Assembly: GCF_051622035.1 (NCBI RefSeq)
Contig: NC_135355.1
Span: forward strand, 27,017,486-27,081,485
Origin: Arctopsyche grandis
Lineage: Eukaryota; Arthropoda; Insecta; Trichoptera; Hydropsychidae
DNA length: 64,000 nucleotides
Direction: 5' to 3'
Below the pieces are notes generated by a model. It was not told the DNA's origin, searched no databases, and saw nothing but the letters and a program-made list of their open reading frames with translations. The translations under genes and the position numbers were made by a program. Below are positions 15,391 through 26,500 of this stretch, piece after piece (within the stretch, counting starts at the first letter, position 1; the number at the start of each line of letters is the position of its first letter).

Positions 15391-16829
15391 CCCTTTTGGG
15401 TGCTGACGTATTTTCTGTTGAAGGCCCGCCACACTGAAAATTTGTCAACATTTCCAACTAGAATTATTTAGAAATCCAATAGAAAGTAGGTATAATAAAA
15501 ATTGAAGCTAATCTGAGGATTTCAAGTTTTGTAAAGGTGTGCTTAGACCAGAGAAATGTTATAATTAGTCACTGGAGCCTGAGGGGGCCGTGTATTGTTC
15601 AAAGGTTGTAAATGCATTGTTAAAGGTTTGCCGAACAATGGATAGCACTGTGACTATCCTACCTCTAGTTATAATAATAGAGGTACCTTTACCAATAAAT
15701 TGCCTGTGTCAATAATACGCGATTCGTCTCCATAACTACGCTACAACGCACGGAATACAATCAGGGTCATCACTACAGATATTAAAGTTTCATTCTGATA
15801 TAGATTTATTTACAATTTTAGTATATGGTTGTGATGGGCGTTGGTGGCCAATCCGTTTCTTTTCTCGGTTGGCGGATTATATTTATCCACTTTTTTTGTA
15901 TTTGTGTGTCCTTGGGAACTCTTAAATTAACGTGTAATGTATAGTTTCAACAAAAATATGTATAATATAAAATGAATGATGTTTATATTAATTAAACTTA
16001 AATAATTGGTTATTAATATAATTGAGTATTCGGCGCCATCAAGAGAAATGTTTTAACTTTTATTTAAAAATAACTTTTACATTTCTCTAGTGCCACCCCT
16101 GAAATTTTATGTAGAATGTGGACGATCGACACTTTTAAAAACTGTGAAACTACGATGTTAATTGAATAATATGTTACTTAAATGATCAATTTACTTATAA
16201 AAATGTATCCCATGTTGTTTAATGTGTGTTTTTGGATGCATCGTGCAATTTTCAACTAGTAATATAAACAAACAGAGAAGTTTTTATTTGACATACGTCG
16301 AGTACCAAGCATCAAATACGACCAACGCTAAAATTATTTGAAAAGGTCTGTGGACATTTCTCATTTGGCAACAATATGACGCCTAAAGCCACTTCTATTA
16401 CTATAACATTTCTCTGGTTTAGACTCTCTAATATATCTTGCAACAATATAAAATAAACAAAAGAAGTCTATTAATGAATGTATTTTTCCAAAACTAATTC
16501 CATCTTCTTCATTGTTATTAAAATGCAATGCTCACAATCTAAAATACTCATCAGTTAGGATCTGCATCGGGAAATTCTTCTATGGTTATAAATTCAGAAA
16601 TTCCGGTGTAAACCAGTCTTTATAAACGTTGACAAATTAATGACACGGATAACATGACCTGTGTTCAATGCATTTTTTTCAATGCTACCTGAAAGGGCCC
16701 GGCGGGTAGTATTCTTGTTTACTTTCTACATGCTCAAAATACAACGCCTATCGGCGTTTTTCAGGCCCATGGACTTGTTGGCAAAACGCCGATCGACGTT
16801 GGTTAATGTATTAACTGTCAAAGTGTTAA
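15387..16829 (-). mobile_element. piggyBac-like MITE, copy 2, interrupted by a hAT element
   Basis: Reverse-oriented relative of the element at 2254-2875. The left end is TTAA plus CCCTTTTGGGTGCTGACG (15391-15408). The right end is (inverted) TTAACACTTTGACAGTTAA, with TTAA at 16826-16829. The body is split between 15541 and 16424 by a hAT-type insertion (15549-16416); removing that stretch restores collinearity with copy 1. No transposase frame. Confidence 0.72.
15549..16416. mobile_element. Non-autonomous hAT element nested in the piggyBac-like MITE
   Basis: Terminal inverted repeats CAGAGAAATGTTATA and TATAACATTTCTCTG, flanked by GCTTAGAC (15541-15548) and GTTTAGAC (16417-16424): an 8-base duplication with one change, as hAT elements make. 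The intact site in copy 1 of the host MITE reads GTTTAGAT-like, consistent with the insertion. It is 868 bp with no transposase frame. A smaller pair with the same AGAGAAATGT / ACATTTCTCT words sits inside at about 16042-16094. Confidence 0.82.
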
Positions 16830-17314
16830 TGTATGTTAATTTATTAATGTATGTTTGTTAATGTATTAACTGTCGTACATCCTATTCGCCAGATAATTCT
16901 TATTTTTTATTCAATGCTCTTGCATGGTAACTACCAATATTCTAGTTGATATTCGATTATTTTTTTTGAAAAATGAATAAAAACCAGTGCCTTATATAAC
17001 ATTTGTAAAACGAATCAAACAATACTTGACGTACTTTTCGACATCACAACAATCTGCATTTTTAGGCTCGCTTGATTACTTACATATGTATGTATGTATA
17101 TGTAGCAGATGACACGTAATTTATCAAATCGTAATAATGTGCTTATTTGACAATGTATGTATTATATATATTAAATTAAATAAATGCAGAAAATGGCATT
17201 TGTAAGAAATATTTTTTCTTTTTTTAATTTAGCTATACTTTTTACAAATCAAATACGATTTACATTAAATATTAATGTTATGAATATTTTTTCTTTCGAT
17301 TGATGATAACGTGT
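16830..17314. other. Downstream of NDUFA13, no gene seen
   Basis: AT-rich spacer between the piggyBac-like element and the NDUFA13 stop codon. It holds TATGTA-type simple sequence (about 17085-17105) and nothing else I can support. Confidence 0.5.
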
Positions 17315-19953
17315 TTATGTGTAATGTCTCATGTTGGCCACTCGGTCAGTATCCTTTGTTGAACAGTGAACATAGTATTCGTCGAATATTGGCCGAATGT
17401 AGGTATCGTTTCCGAGTGTTTTGTAAATAGGCTCTCCGTACCACGTTCCAACCTGGAAATAATTCGATTTCAATATCAGACAGGGCACTTAAATATGCAA
17501 AAGAAAGTAACATAGATGACAATATTTCACCTTCCAGCCTTCGACGTTCGCCATGAGTTTTTTTTCCTCCTCGCGATTGCGATACAACGTTTTCAGATGT
17601 TCCCTCTCTGTCTCCGCTAACAACATTGGATATATAGCCAACTTAGAGGATCTCATCTCGACCAGTTCTTTTTGGATTTGACGATTATTAAAATAATACA
17701 AACAACCACCGGTAAAGGTTATAGCACCGTATATGGCAAATAAGGTCCTACCTGCAAAATAATGTACAAAATGATAGTAATAACTATATAATATATTTTT
17801 GTTTGTGTGTATGTACATATATATTTTTATTTTTTTCATTAGGGATTCTTTTAATGCCACAAACTCCTGTAATGGTCCAAACTTAAATAAATAAATGTAG
17901 GGTTGAAATTGAACGAAAGGCTGATGTATGGGCTATGGCTGAGAAAGGGTATGCTACGACTGATTGTGAGAAGGGGATGAAAAGGGGCAGGGATGTAACG
18001 GTTAGTCACAGTTGGACCTGTGCTCCGCGCGGTTGGTCGCTAAGCCCCCGCACGTATCATCTTAATAAACAACATGACTGAAAACGCATGTGTTTGGTCT
18101 TCATCTCAACCGCCACATCCCAACTGTGGTCCTTAACAGCGTCATCTGTCAGGATTCTCTACCACATAAATATCTGTAATAAAGAGGCACGATCAAGGCA
18201 AATGAATTGGCAGAAACCGAAGTATATTCATCAACTTGAAAAAGCTGAATATGAATATAATATTAAAATTTCTCCATTTGATATGAAAATTTTAATTTAC
18301 AAATTTTACTGTATTTATTTCTATTGAATAGAAGGTCTAAACTTACTGATGTGTGTGTGTATATATGTATGTACATATGTATTTTCAGGATACAGAGAAA
18401 GTTCACGAATCAAATGTTTTGAGCAAGTTATGTTTGAAGAATTTGACAATATTTATTTATTTGTACCCATTTAAGTAAATCGTATAATATAAAAATTAGA
18501 AATAATAGAAAACAATATCAATAGAAAAAGTAGAGAAACACAATAATATGCAGCTTTATCACATGATATACTTATATGACAAAAAAAACATAGAACATAT
18601 AAATGAAAAATAATGATAATATTACTAAATATGTCGACGTCCGTCTGATCAGCTATACGGTTAAATAGCCCTAAGGCTATTATTAATAAAAACCAATTTA
18701 CTTTTTGGGAAGTAAATATCAACCCTTTTTCATTAGGGGTTATTATACATACATATACAATACAATATTGTGCATACGCATATGTAACTAGTTTTTCGTG
18801 AGCAAGATTTTAATTTTTTCTCATTCGTACTGGTCTTGTGCTTATGCACCTGCACGGTATGTTTAATGTGACCATTTATTTTTGTCCTCAAAATGGGACA
18901 TCTATCAATTTTTACGTAATAGTATGTGTATTCAAGAAAATGCGTATTTTTTCATAGTTTTTATTTATTAATAAAAAGAACAGGGCTGTTGATGAAGAAA
19001 AGAAAATAACAGGAATGAATAATATAAATATAAAAAATTTATCTTGTTTTATATTTTTCTGATGAACAAACTTTCTTAAGTATTACTGGGTTTGCTTTTA
19101 AATAAGAATGACATTCTTGGCAGGATTTCTTAATTTTCTTGATTCCGTGGTTTGAAGCATCAGTTAATATAGTAACACAAGTGCATTCGTAGGGACGATC
19201 TTTTAATTCACCTATTACTATTGGCGCTAAAATATTTACAACAATAGCTTCTGTTTTCGTGCGAGCACATCTAAATTTTTGTTCAAACCATGTTTGAATT
19301 AACTTAGAGGCACAATCGTTTGAGCGAAAACTATGGTTCTCTTGCACCGTATGAAAAGCCCAGGCGCGTTCAGTCGCAGCAACTTTGAAAGATCTGGAAG
19401 TTGGTGAATCCGTTTTCTTAAAAAAATTCGGAATTTCTATGTTTTTCTGATCTTAAGTGTTGCTCAATATCGCACTTTTTTAAAATTATTACCATGTGTT
19501 GCTCTCTTTTTGAAAACGTTCCGAAGCTGGGCTTGGGGACAATGGGACAGGCTACCTAAAAACGGGACGGTCCCGTTCAAAACGGGACGTATGGTCACTT
19601 TAGGTATGTTGCACACTATTCAATATTTTTCTTGCAATAGAATTGCAATTTTGTCAATTGTAAGAATACAATTTTTGATGGAATTAAAAAATAAGATAAA
19701 GATTTAGATATCCGGTGCATGCTGACGATATGATTAAGACGATCTAGTGCTAGTGGTAGTGCTAAACATGCGCGTTGACTGTTGAGGGAAAAGGAAATGG
19801 AAATGGAAATGTTACGTAAGTGTGCAGATGAGTAGAGAGGGATACATGCATACGCATACCCTTGAAGTAAGTCTTCGCCGGTTGTCTGATGTATGGAATG
19901 GGACGATAGCCTCCGGGCGGAGGCAGGTCCTGCTGCCTCACCAGCTCGCTCAT
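17315..19953 (-). CDS. NDUFA13: NADH dehydrogenase 1 alpha subcomplex subunit 13 (GRIM-19)
   Basis: Accessory subunit of mitochondrial complex I. Minus-strand exons: 19860-19953, 17531-17751 and 17315-17452, giving 150 residues with all phases closed. Exon 1 has the family's QQDLPPPGGYRPIPYIR near the N-terminus. Exon 2 has one membrane segment (about residues 34-50, TLFAIYGAITFTGGCLYYF), then the helix KLAIYPMLLAETEREHLKTL and NVEGWK. Exon 3 gives VGTWYGEPIYKTLG and ends MRHYT. Length fits the usual ~145-150. The donors are GTATGC and GTGAAA and the acceptors TTTTGCAG and TTTCCAG. Intron 1 (17752-19859) contains a hAT insertion (18864-19602). The gene faces HACD3 tail to tail, with transposons between. 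Confidence 0.95.
17900..18170 (+). repeat. Possible LTR-like or other dispersed fragment
   Basis: A locally GC-richer patch in NDUFA13 intron 1, with AATAAA (about 18064) and an adjoining CCACATCCCAACTGTGGTCC. It differs in composition from its surroundings and resembles a transposon end, perhaps a fossil LTR. Only one copy is in the window, so the family and borders are unknown. Confidence 0.2.
18864..19602 (-). mobile_element. hAT element with transposase remnant
   Basis: Termini TAATGTGACCAT and ATGGTCACTTTA (inverted TAAAGTGACCAT), flanked on both sides by GGTATGTT (18856-18863 and 19603-19610), an exact 8-base duplication. On the minus strand (about 19420-19039) an open piece reads VAATERAWAFHTVQEN.. 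then CARTKTEAIVVNIL and CTCVTILTDASNHG. This resembles the N-terminal catalytic part of hAT-family transposases found in insects (KCKRTKCTAIVKNV..). The rest of the transposase is missing, so this is an internally deleted 739-bp copy. It sits in NDUFA13 intron 1. Confidence 0.88.
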
Positions 19954-21729
19954 CGTGGACGCCCGACGCTCACTGACAGCAGACTAATCGTTTGACAGCC
20001 GAACCCACTTCGAACAGCCACAGCCACGACCACTGCTACCACTCTATTTCTACTGTTTCAGATTCAGACGTTTTGAACCATAAGCACTCTCTTTTCTGGC
20101 AGTAGCTCGATGTGTTGACAAGGGTTCACGGAACATCTGGCACTTGACTTCTCGTTACTACAATATTTCGTGAGATTTTAGTGACTTCTGCGAGATCGCT
20201 TTTTGCGGAATAATCATCGAAACATTGAAAATAATAAACGGATTATTTAACGCACACGACAATCTAGCACCCGAGCGCTCGTTAGTATGATAGTTCGCGT
20301 GTTTATCTCTCGATGGATGGAATTTTCAGGTGCCGGATGTTCCGTGATTGAGATATTAGTGACGTGTGTGAGATCTCTGTGTGGAATAATTACCCAACCC
20401 TTGAAAATCTTAAATTGTAGTAATGATTAACGGGTGGGGTGCGGTTGACTCAATAAAATTACTTGTAGGAATCTAGCACGACTTGTGCTAATACTAATCA
20501 AAGCCAGTGATATCATCATCGATCCTGTACAAAACACGCATAACTCAAGGGCAACGACCCTTCGACCGTTCCAGAAGAAAGAGTTCATCGTTCGATCGTA
20601 AAACAAACGATACCCCACAGTGATGTCATCAGGATACCGAGCACACGTATCGTAAAAAGACATTTACTCGTGGCAAACGAACGACATCCCGACGCCGACC
20701 CCACAGCTATAATACACGCGCCTCGTTAATAGGTCAACGCATGTACCGAAAACACGCGCCCCATAAAACACACGTGTCCTGGAAACGAAGACAAAGGATA
20801 TGCGCGCGGCACGCTCCAACCCAAACACCAGAGTGAACCTCTGGAGTTCAACCAGAGGTTCACCAGAAATCACTTCTCCGAAGCAACAACCTCTTCGTAC
20901 ATACTATAACCATTGTAACAATTGAACGAAAATAAACGATCCTCTTACAAACTTAGACTGGGACACGGTCAAATCTGTCCCGCGTACTAAATACTCTTTA
21001 ATGAAACTATCATCCAATTAGAAATCACTGCTAAATTATACTGAATTCGTTAACCGACTATTTTTTATTATAGGTAGACCAGGGACTAAAAACGATTTTT
21101 TTTTGTTTTTTCAATACGCACCTACACCTTTAAATTGTTTTCGTGGACAGTGGGAATCTAATCTGTAAGTTTTAAAATTCACTTTTTGATTTTCGATTTT
21201 AACATCACCTTGCGTCATATTTTAACAATATAACAATGCATTATGACCTATCGGTTTGTTGTGTTAAGGTTTATTTAGTGTATTAAAGAAACGTGATAAA
21301 TTGGCGAAAAAGTTAATTTGTGCGCTTTTTACTAACCTCTTTTTACTTTCACTTATTATTTCCATATCCAGGTTCAAATATTGGACCCGATGCATTTTTC
21401 CAATAAATTACTATTATAATATAAGGGAGATAATAAAGGTTTAACCGCTAACTATAAGTATTTATCAATCGAAATAAGCATATCGTTTCCGTTTTCTATT
21501 CGTTTTTAAGGGTCCGGTGTTTTCTTTCCTGGAAAATTTTATAAAAGATTTTATAATATTTTATAATAAAATCGGGGCTACCTATAGAACCGATATCAAA
21601 AGAATTGGTCAAAATATATCATGTTATGACCAACGATTGCTTATTTGGTTCGACTTAGCAACGGTTGTGACGTGAAATTCTTTGTATAAAAAACATTTAT
21701 TTTAAGTACGGAATATATAAAATTGAAGA
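19954..21729. other. Region between NDUFA13 and the 21.7-kb gene
   Basis: Immediately upstream of NDUFA13 (19954-20060) is its probable promoter. A repeat at 20150-20420, with words such as GTGACGTGTGTGAGATCTC, recurs inverted at about 26030-26240. An LTR-like repeat occupies 20665-20985. Remaining DNA is AT-rich with no exon that I recognise. Confidence 0.5.
20665..20985 (+). repeat. LTR-like dispersed repeat, copy 2 (possible solo LTR fossil)
   Basis: Same family as 8925-9335: ACACGTGTCCTGGAAACGAA, CTCTTCGTACATACTATAAC, GAACGAAAATAAA and a final GGGACACGGTCAA. It also has a short inverted pair, GTGAACCTCTGG / CCAGAGGTTCAC (about 20834-20861). No internal genes. Ends are approximate. Confidence 0.4.
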
Positions 21730-22477
21730 ATGTCACGTCATTATTTGAGGCATTTGAGATGCTTTACCACCGAATATAATGAAAATGATAGATCAATGTT
21801 TCCCAAAAACCTACCTTCAAATACTACTATATTTGATACAATCGCAAATTATAATCATTTTCCTATATTTGAAGACGAAAATGACGACAAATATGACACG
21901 GAAATGAGAAGTAATTACATTACACCCAAACTATCGACTAATAATAATGAACAAGGTATGTTTTTACTTCCCACCTTTTCATTTAAGAAATTTGATTTCT
22001 GTTATACGTCTCGTTATTTTTCAATTTTATAGGATTAAGAAAACAAACTCTTCGAAAATTTTTTTGGAGACACTCAACCAAAGAACGTGAACTTTCCGCT
22101 GTTCCTAAATTCGAGAAATATGATACTGAATACAATTTCAATTATGCGGTTGATTCATATCAAAATCAAACTGAAAATTTGGAAGTAAGTATTTTATTTT
22201 AAAACATCATAGAAATTTAAAATATAATAAATTTGGATATAAAATGTATGTTTTTTCATAGTTAATGCTAAAATATCCATTAACCGGAAGATCAAACGTT
22301 ACCACATTTTACACAAGAAACTGCATTTGTGGTGACAAGGTAACTTTTATAGCTATACAAATATTTTTTTAATTTGAAATATTTTTTTATTAATAGATAA
22401 TTTTATTACAGAGAAATATTTTGGAACCATTTAAGAAAACGTGTCATTTTACTAAACCGCTAGAAGAAAGAATGTGA
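21730..22477 (+). CDS. Unrecognised 173-residue protein
   Basis: Four short exons join cleanly: 21730-21955, 22033-22184, 22262-22339, 22412-22477 (stop TGA), with GT-AG introns of 72-77 bases and matching phases. The product starts MSRHYLRHLRCFTTEY, arginine-rich and short of acids for 13 residues, which could be a mitochondrial presequence or chance. An Asp/Glu/Asn-rich middle follows, then RKQTLRKFFWRH, and a C-terminal part with NCICGDK and FKKTCHFTKPLEE. No membrane segment or known domain is visible. AATAAA lies about 40 bases after the stop. Compact exons, tiny introns and a poly(A) signal argue for a real gene. It converges with the CRAL-TRIO gene. I do not recognise a family. Confidence 0.7.
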
Positions 22478-23529
22478 ATGTTGTGAAACATGCATTTAAA
22501 AATCTTTGCTTTAAATAAAACAAATATATATTTTTTAATACTGATGACAGAAATTTCATATTATACATACATATATACACAGTACTTCATTTGTAATGTA
22601 ACGCACTGGAACAGCGTTCCGGCACCTTGAGTCAAGATTTTAGATAGAATAATAATACCTATTATTTATATAATCGTTTCTTGAACAAATATAAAAAAAT
22701 GAACCAAAGAAAACCACAGATAAAGTAAAAAGACAGTCGGTAGAAATTTAATAAATTGATATTTTTTTGGCGATACAGTTTGATTGATTAAAATATATGG
22801 AAAAAAATTTCTTTCGCCTATTTGCTTATTTTACACTAGCTGTTTTACCCGACTTCGCTCAGGATTTGTAATATAAACAGCGGAAACATGGCGAATCATA
22901 GAAACTTTGTATTGTTTACGAAGTTCCCAACCAATTTACATATGTACATATATACAAAGTCTCTTTCGAAATTTATTTTACATAATACAAAATATGAACT
23001 TGAATGTTTAAATTTGAAAATTTTTCTAAAATAAATTCGATGTATAATTATAATAATAATAATATTGTTGTTTCTTTATAACCATTATTATTTATTATAA
23101 TAGTACGAAAAAGAAACACATATTCTATATGAAAATAATACAAAAATGAAATATTATAAAAATATCCTTATTTTGTTTAATGTCGAAATAATTAGATTAG
23201 TTACAAAGACACATAGACACAAACAGATTAAAAAAAAAAATCACTATTAACTAATATAAAAAAACAACGAAAATAATTTGTGTGGGTGGGGGGTGTGATA
23301 AAATAAGTAAATTTAGCGTTCCGAGACTTATTATTTTAGCACAACTTCCCTGGTTATGTGCAATTTGTGTAAAAGTCACATTTCTTTAGAATGGAAGTAA
23401 GTTTCCTGCCAAAAAAAAATGTTATACTGTTTTTTTATTACCCCCCCCCCTCCATTAAAAATTACTGGATCTGTCCCCGGTTCCAGCACCTTTTTTTTTT
23501 AAAGCACTGCACATTCATATTTATATATT
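22478..23529. other. Spacer with Helitron-like fragment
   Basis: AT-rich DNA between two convergent genes. It includes a short Helitron-like copy (22836-22982), a G-rich run (about 23283-23298) and a run of ten C (23442-23451). A possible further transposon begins near 22605 (CTGGAACAGCGTTCCGG), but its borders are unclear. Confidence 0.45.
22836..22982 (-). mobile_element. Short Helitron-like element, family 1, copy A
   Basis: Read on the minus strand it ends GAGCGAAGTCGGGTAAAACAG then CTAG followed by T. That is a GC hairpin some ten bases before a CTRR end, as in Helitron 3' termini. The other side has CGAAAGAGACTTTGTATA, matching the 5' region of the copies at 26531-26769 and 42588-44344. 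It has no coding capacity, and the 5' limit is approximate. Confidence 0.6.
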
Positions 23530-26500
23530 TCAATCGATGCAAAGTGACCTAAAAGTCCCCTGCATTCCAGAAAATTCGTTCATTTCAGATTCTTTCACCC
23601 TCCTTTTTTCATCAGACTTTTGATTCTCTTCATTTAAAAACCAATTTCGGTATTCCGGAGTGCTCATTGCCTTCTTCCACTCATCTGAAAATAAAAAGAT
23701 CAATTTAAGTTTTCTGTGTACATCATTTTTTTCAAATGTCATAAGCAAGACAATTTAATTAACAGTTAAATTGTCAACTATTTAATCACGTTCATAAATA
23801 ATAACACTCACCGATAATTTCTCTTCGCGAAATTTGTTTACCACCTAAATCACTAGGCAATAGTTCTTGGGGTATGTGCTCATAGAACTCCTCCAAAGTT
23901 TTATGCACGTGCAATCTTTCGGCAATTTTCTTTTTGAGAGATGTTTTGAAAAATGTTATGATGTTGTGAAGAAACGTAGGACAATTTAAAACGTGGATTC
24001 CCTTAATTCTGGCCGAATAACATTTCTGCAATTTTTAAAAGTTTTTATTATACGTATGTATGTACATGCATTTACAAAGTATGAATTAACATTTAAAAAT
24101 AATAAAACTAATTCCAGACATTTTCGTTTTTTTGTATTTATTTTTCTTGTATTAACATTTCAAAATAGCAAGATTGCAAAATATACATATATATCAGAAG
24201 ATATAAATTGTGTTTCATCTAAAAGTGTTAATTTACGAAGTGTGAAAAATCCCAATCGCAACTTGTTTGATATCCATTCATGTGATACATTCACCTCAAA
24301 ATGTCTATGACGACGAGAAACAATATTTTTCTATGGAATGTTAATTTCAAACAACGAAAGATGGAATTTAGCATGTTGATGGCGGTATCAATTGTATATA
24401 GAACCATTTTGATAAATTAAAAAAGTCATCAAAGTTGTAAATAAAATTTTGAATTGATTTTCATTGAGGAAAATCAAATAATTTGTTTTAAAATCTATTG
24501 ATATTAGAATTCTATGCTTTTAAGTCGTCAGCTAAACACACTGTCTGTAACAATAATAAAGCTAATATGTATTTACATATAACTTGAACTAAGTACCTGT
24601 AATACAAACGCTTGTCGCTTCATATATGGGACCCATTTGGAAGCATGAGCCAGTGACATGTTATTGCAATCTAACACATAGTGGTCAGTAGTACTAGTTT
24701 CAAATTTCATCCTAAGATCACCTATCATGAATCCAACTTTAATCCAAGACAGTGGATCAAACATTTCAACATTGTCGTTCAGGATGCTGTATATGAACAA
24801 AACAAAAATATTTATCACGCAAAAAATATCACATTTATAAAACACGAATGGTTTGACAAGGAAAAATTGCAATTCTATTGCGTTAGTATGTATTTTTATT
24901 CGGTTATTTTATTTATATTTTGTATTTGTCTTTATATTTGACCTTGTGTTTACGTTGTCCGCATGCAATAAAACTAATATATAAAGAAGGTCACCGATTA
25001 ATATAAACTTGTATAGATTTGCAATGTCAAAGGTATTTTACTATATTATAATAAAAGCTTTAAAAAACAAAGTTCTTTAGGAACAATATATCATATGTAC
25101 AGGCCACTTGTAAAGTATGCTGAAATATAAAGTTGGACGAAAATATTCGGGTATTTGAAACAGTATTACCTGTATCGTATTTTACTATTGATTCCAATAT
25201 TGTTTAACTCTACTTTCTCTTCCTTGGGTTGCTTATTATAAAAACAAGAAATTGACCCTTTTACGCAAATCACTGTTTCGAGCAGGGCTGTGGTGTCAGT
25301 TAATTTACCAACTCCGACTCTGAACTTTGACTTCAACTTCAACGATTTTAGAAAGGCTGACTTTTCTTGCCATAAAATTGTTAGTAGTAAAAATAATAGC
25401 GATTTTCAAAATATAAAAAATTAAAAGATTTAAAAATAATCACTTAAAATTTACTTGTAACCCAACTTAATCAATAATTAAATATGTATAAACAAAAAGA
25501 AAGTACATTCATACACAAACAAATCAATTTAATAAAAACATGAGGATAAAAAAGGATGAGACGTTGGAAACAAAAGGTTTTGATCACAACGCATCAAAAT
25601 ACGTGCAATTCAATGATTTTATTTAGTATATAATTTAAATTCCTCATTTTATAAAGAAATGATTAAATTTCAGTTTATTGATGGATCTACATATGTACTT
25701 CAATAAAATAGGTGATATAAACTGTAATACTATACATTACAGAAAATAATAAAAAGGAGTCTGAATTGGTTGGTTTTTTACGACTCCGATTTCGGGTGTC
25801 AAATACTCGAGTATTTTGAGTCACAAGCACTTTTTACAAGTGGGCTAATACATTTGTCTACGGCTGAATATATGTATATGAGTTCGGTGATTACCAGAGA
25901 TAGGCGCATGAGGGTGCTTTTCCAGGAAAGAAGGCAAACTACGAAGCGACAGAGCAAAAAAAAGGTTCACAATAGAAAAAAGGACAATGGGGCACCCTCA
26001 TGCGCCTATCTCTGATGATTACTCCGCACAAAACGATCTCGCACACGTCATTCAAATCTCGATCACGGAACATCAACATTTCATCCATCGAGATTTACCC
26101 ACGTGAAATATCATACTAACGAGAACTCGAGTGTCAGATAATACGTATTCGCGATTTTCGTGGCAAAAATTGTCGTTTGCGCAATCGCAATGTGCGAAAT
26201 AATTCATTTACCGTATATATGATATTTTTTGTGACTTTCGTGAAAGTGCTAATGACAACAGCTACGAAAGGGAAATTTTTGACGTTTGTAATTATTAAAA
26301 TTGCAACTATGCATATTTAGAAATTGTGGTTTATTAGGGGTGCTCAAGGTACATTAGGACTAATGAAATAAAATAAGTAATGTTGCTAGGTATACGTTTT
26401 TTCGATCGCCGGTAAACAGAGTCTATATTAGAAGCCAGCGCCACTGTGTAGGTTGTGCGTCACAAAAATACTTGAAGTTTGGAATATGTATTATTACGTG

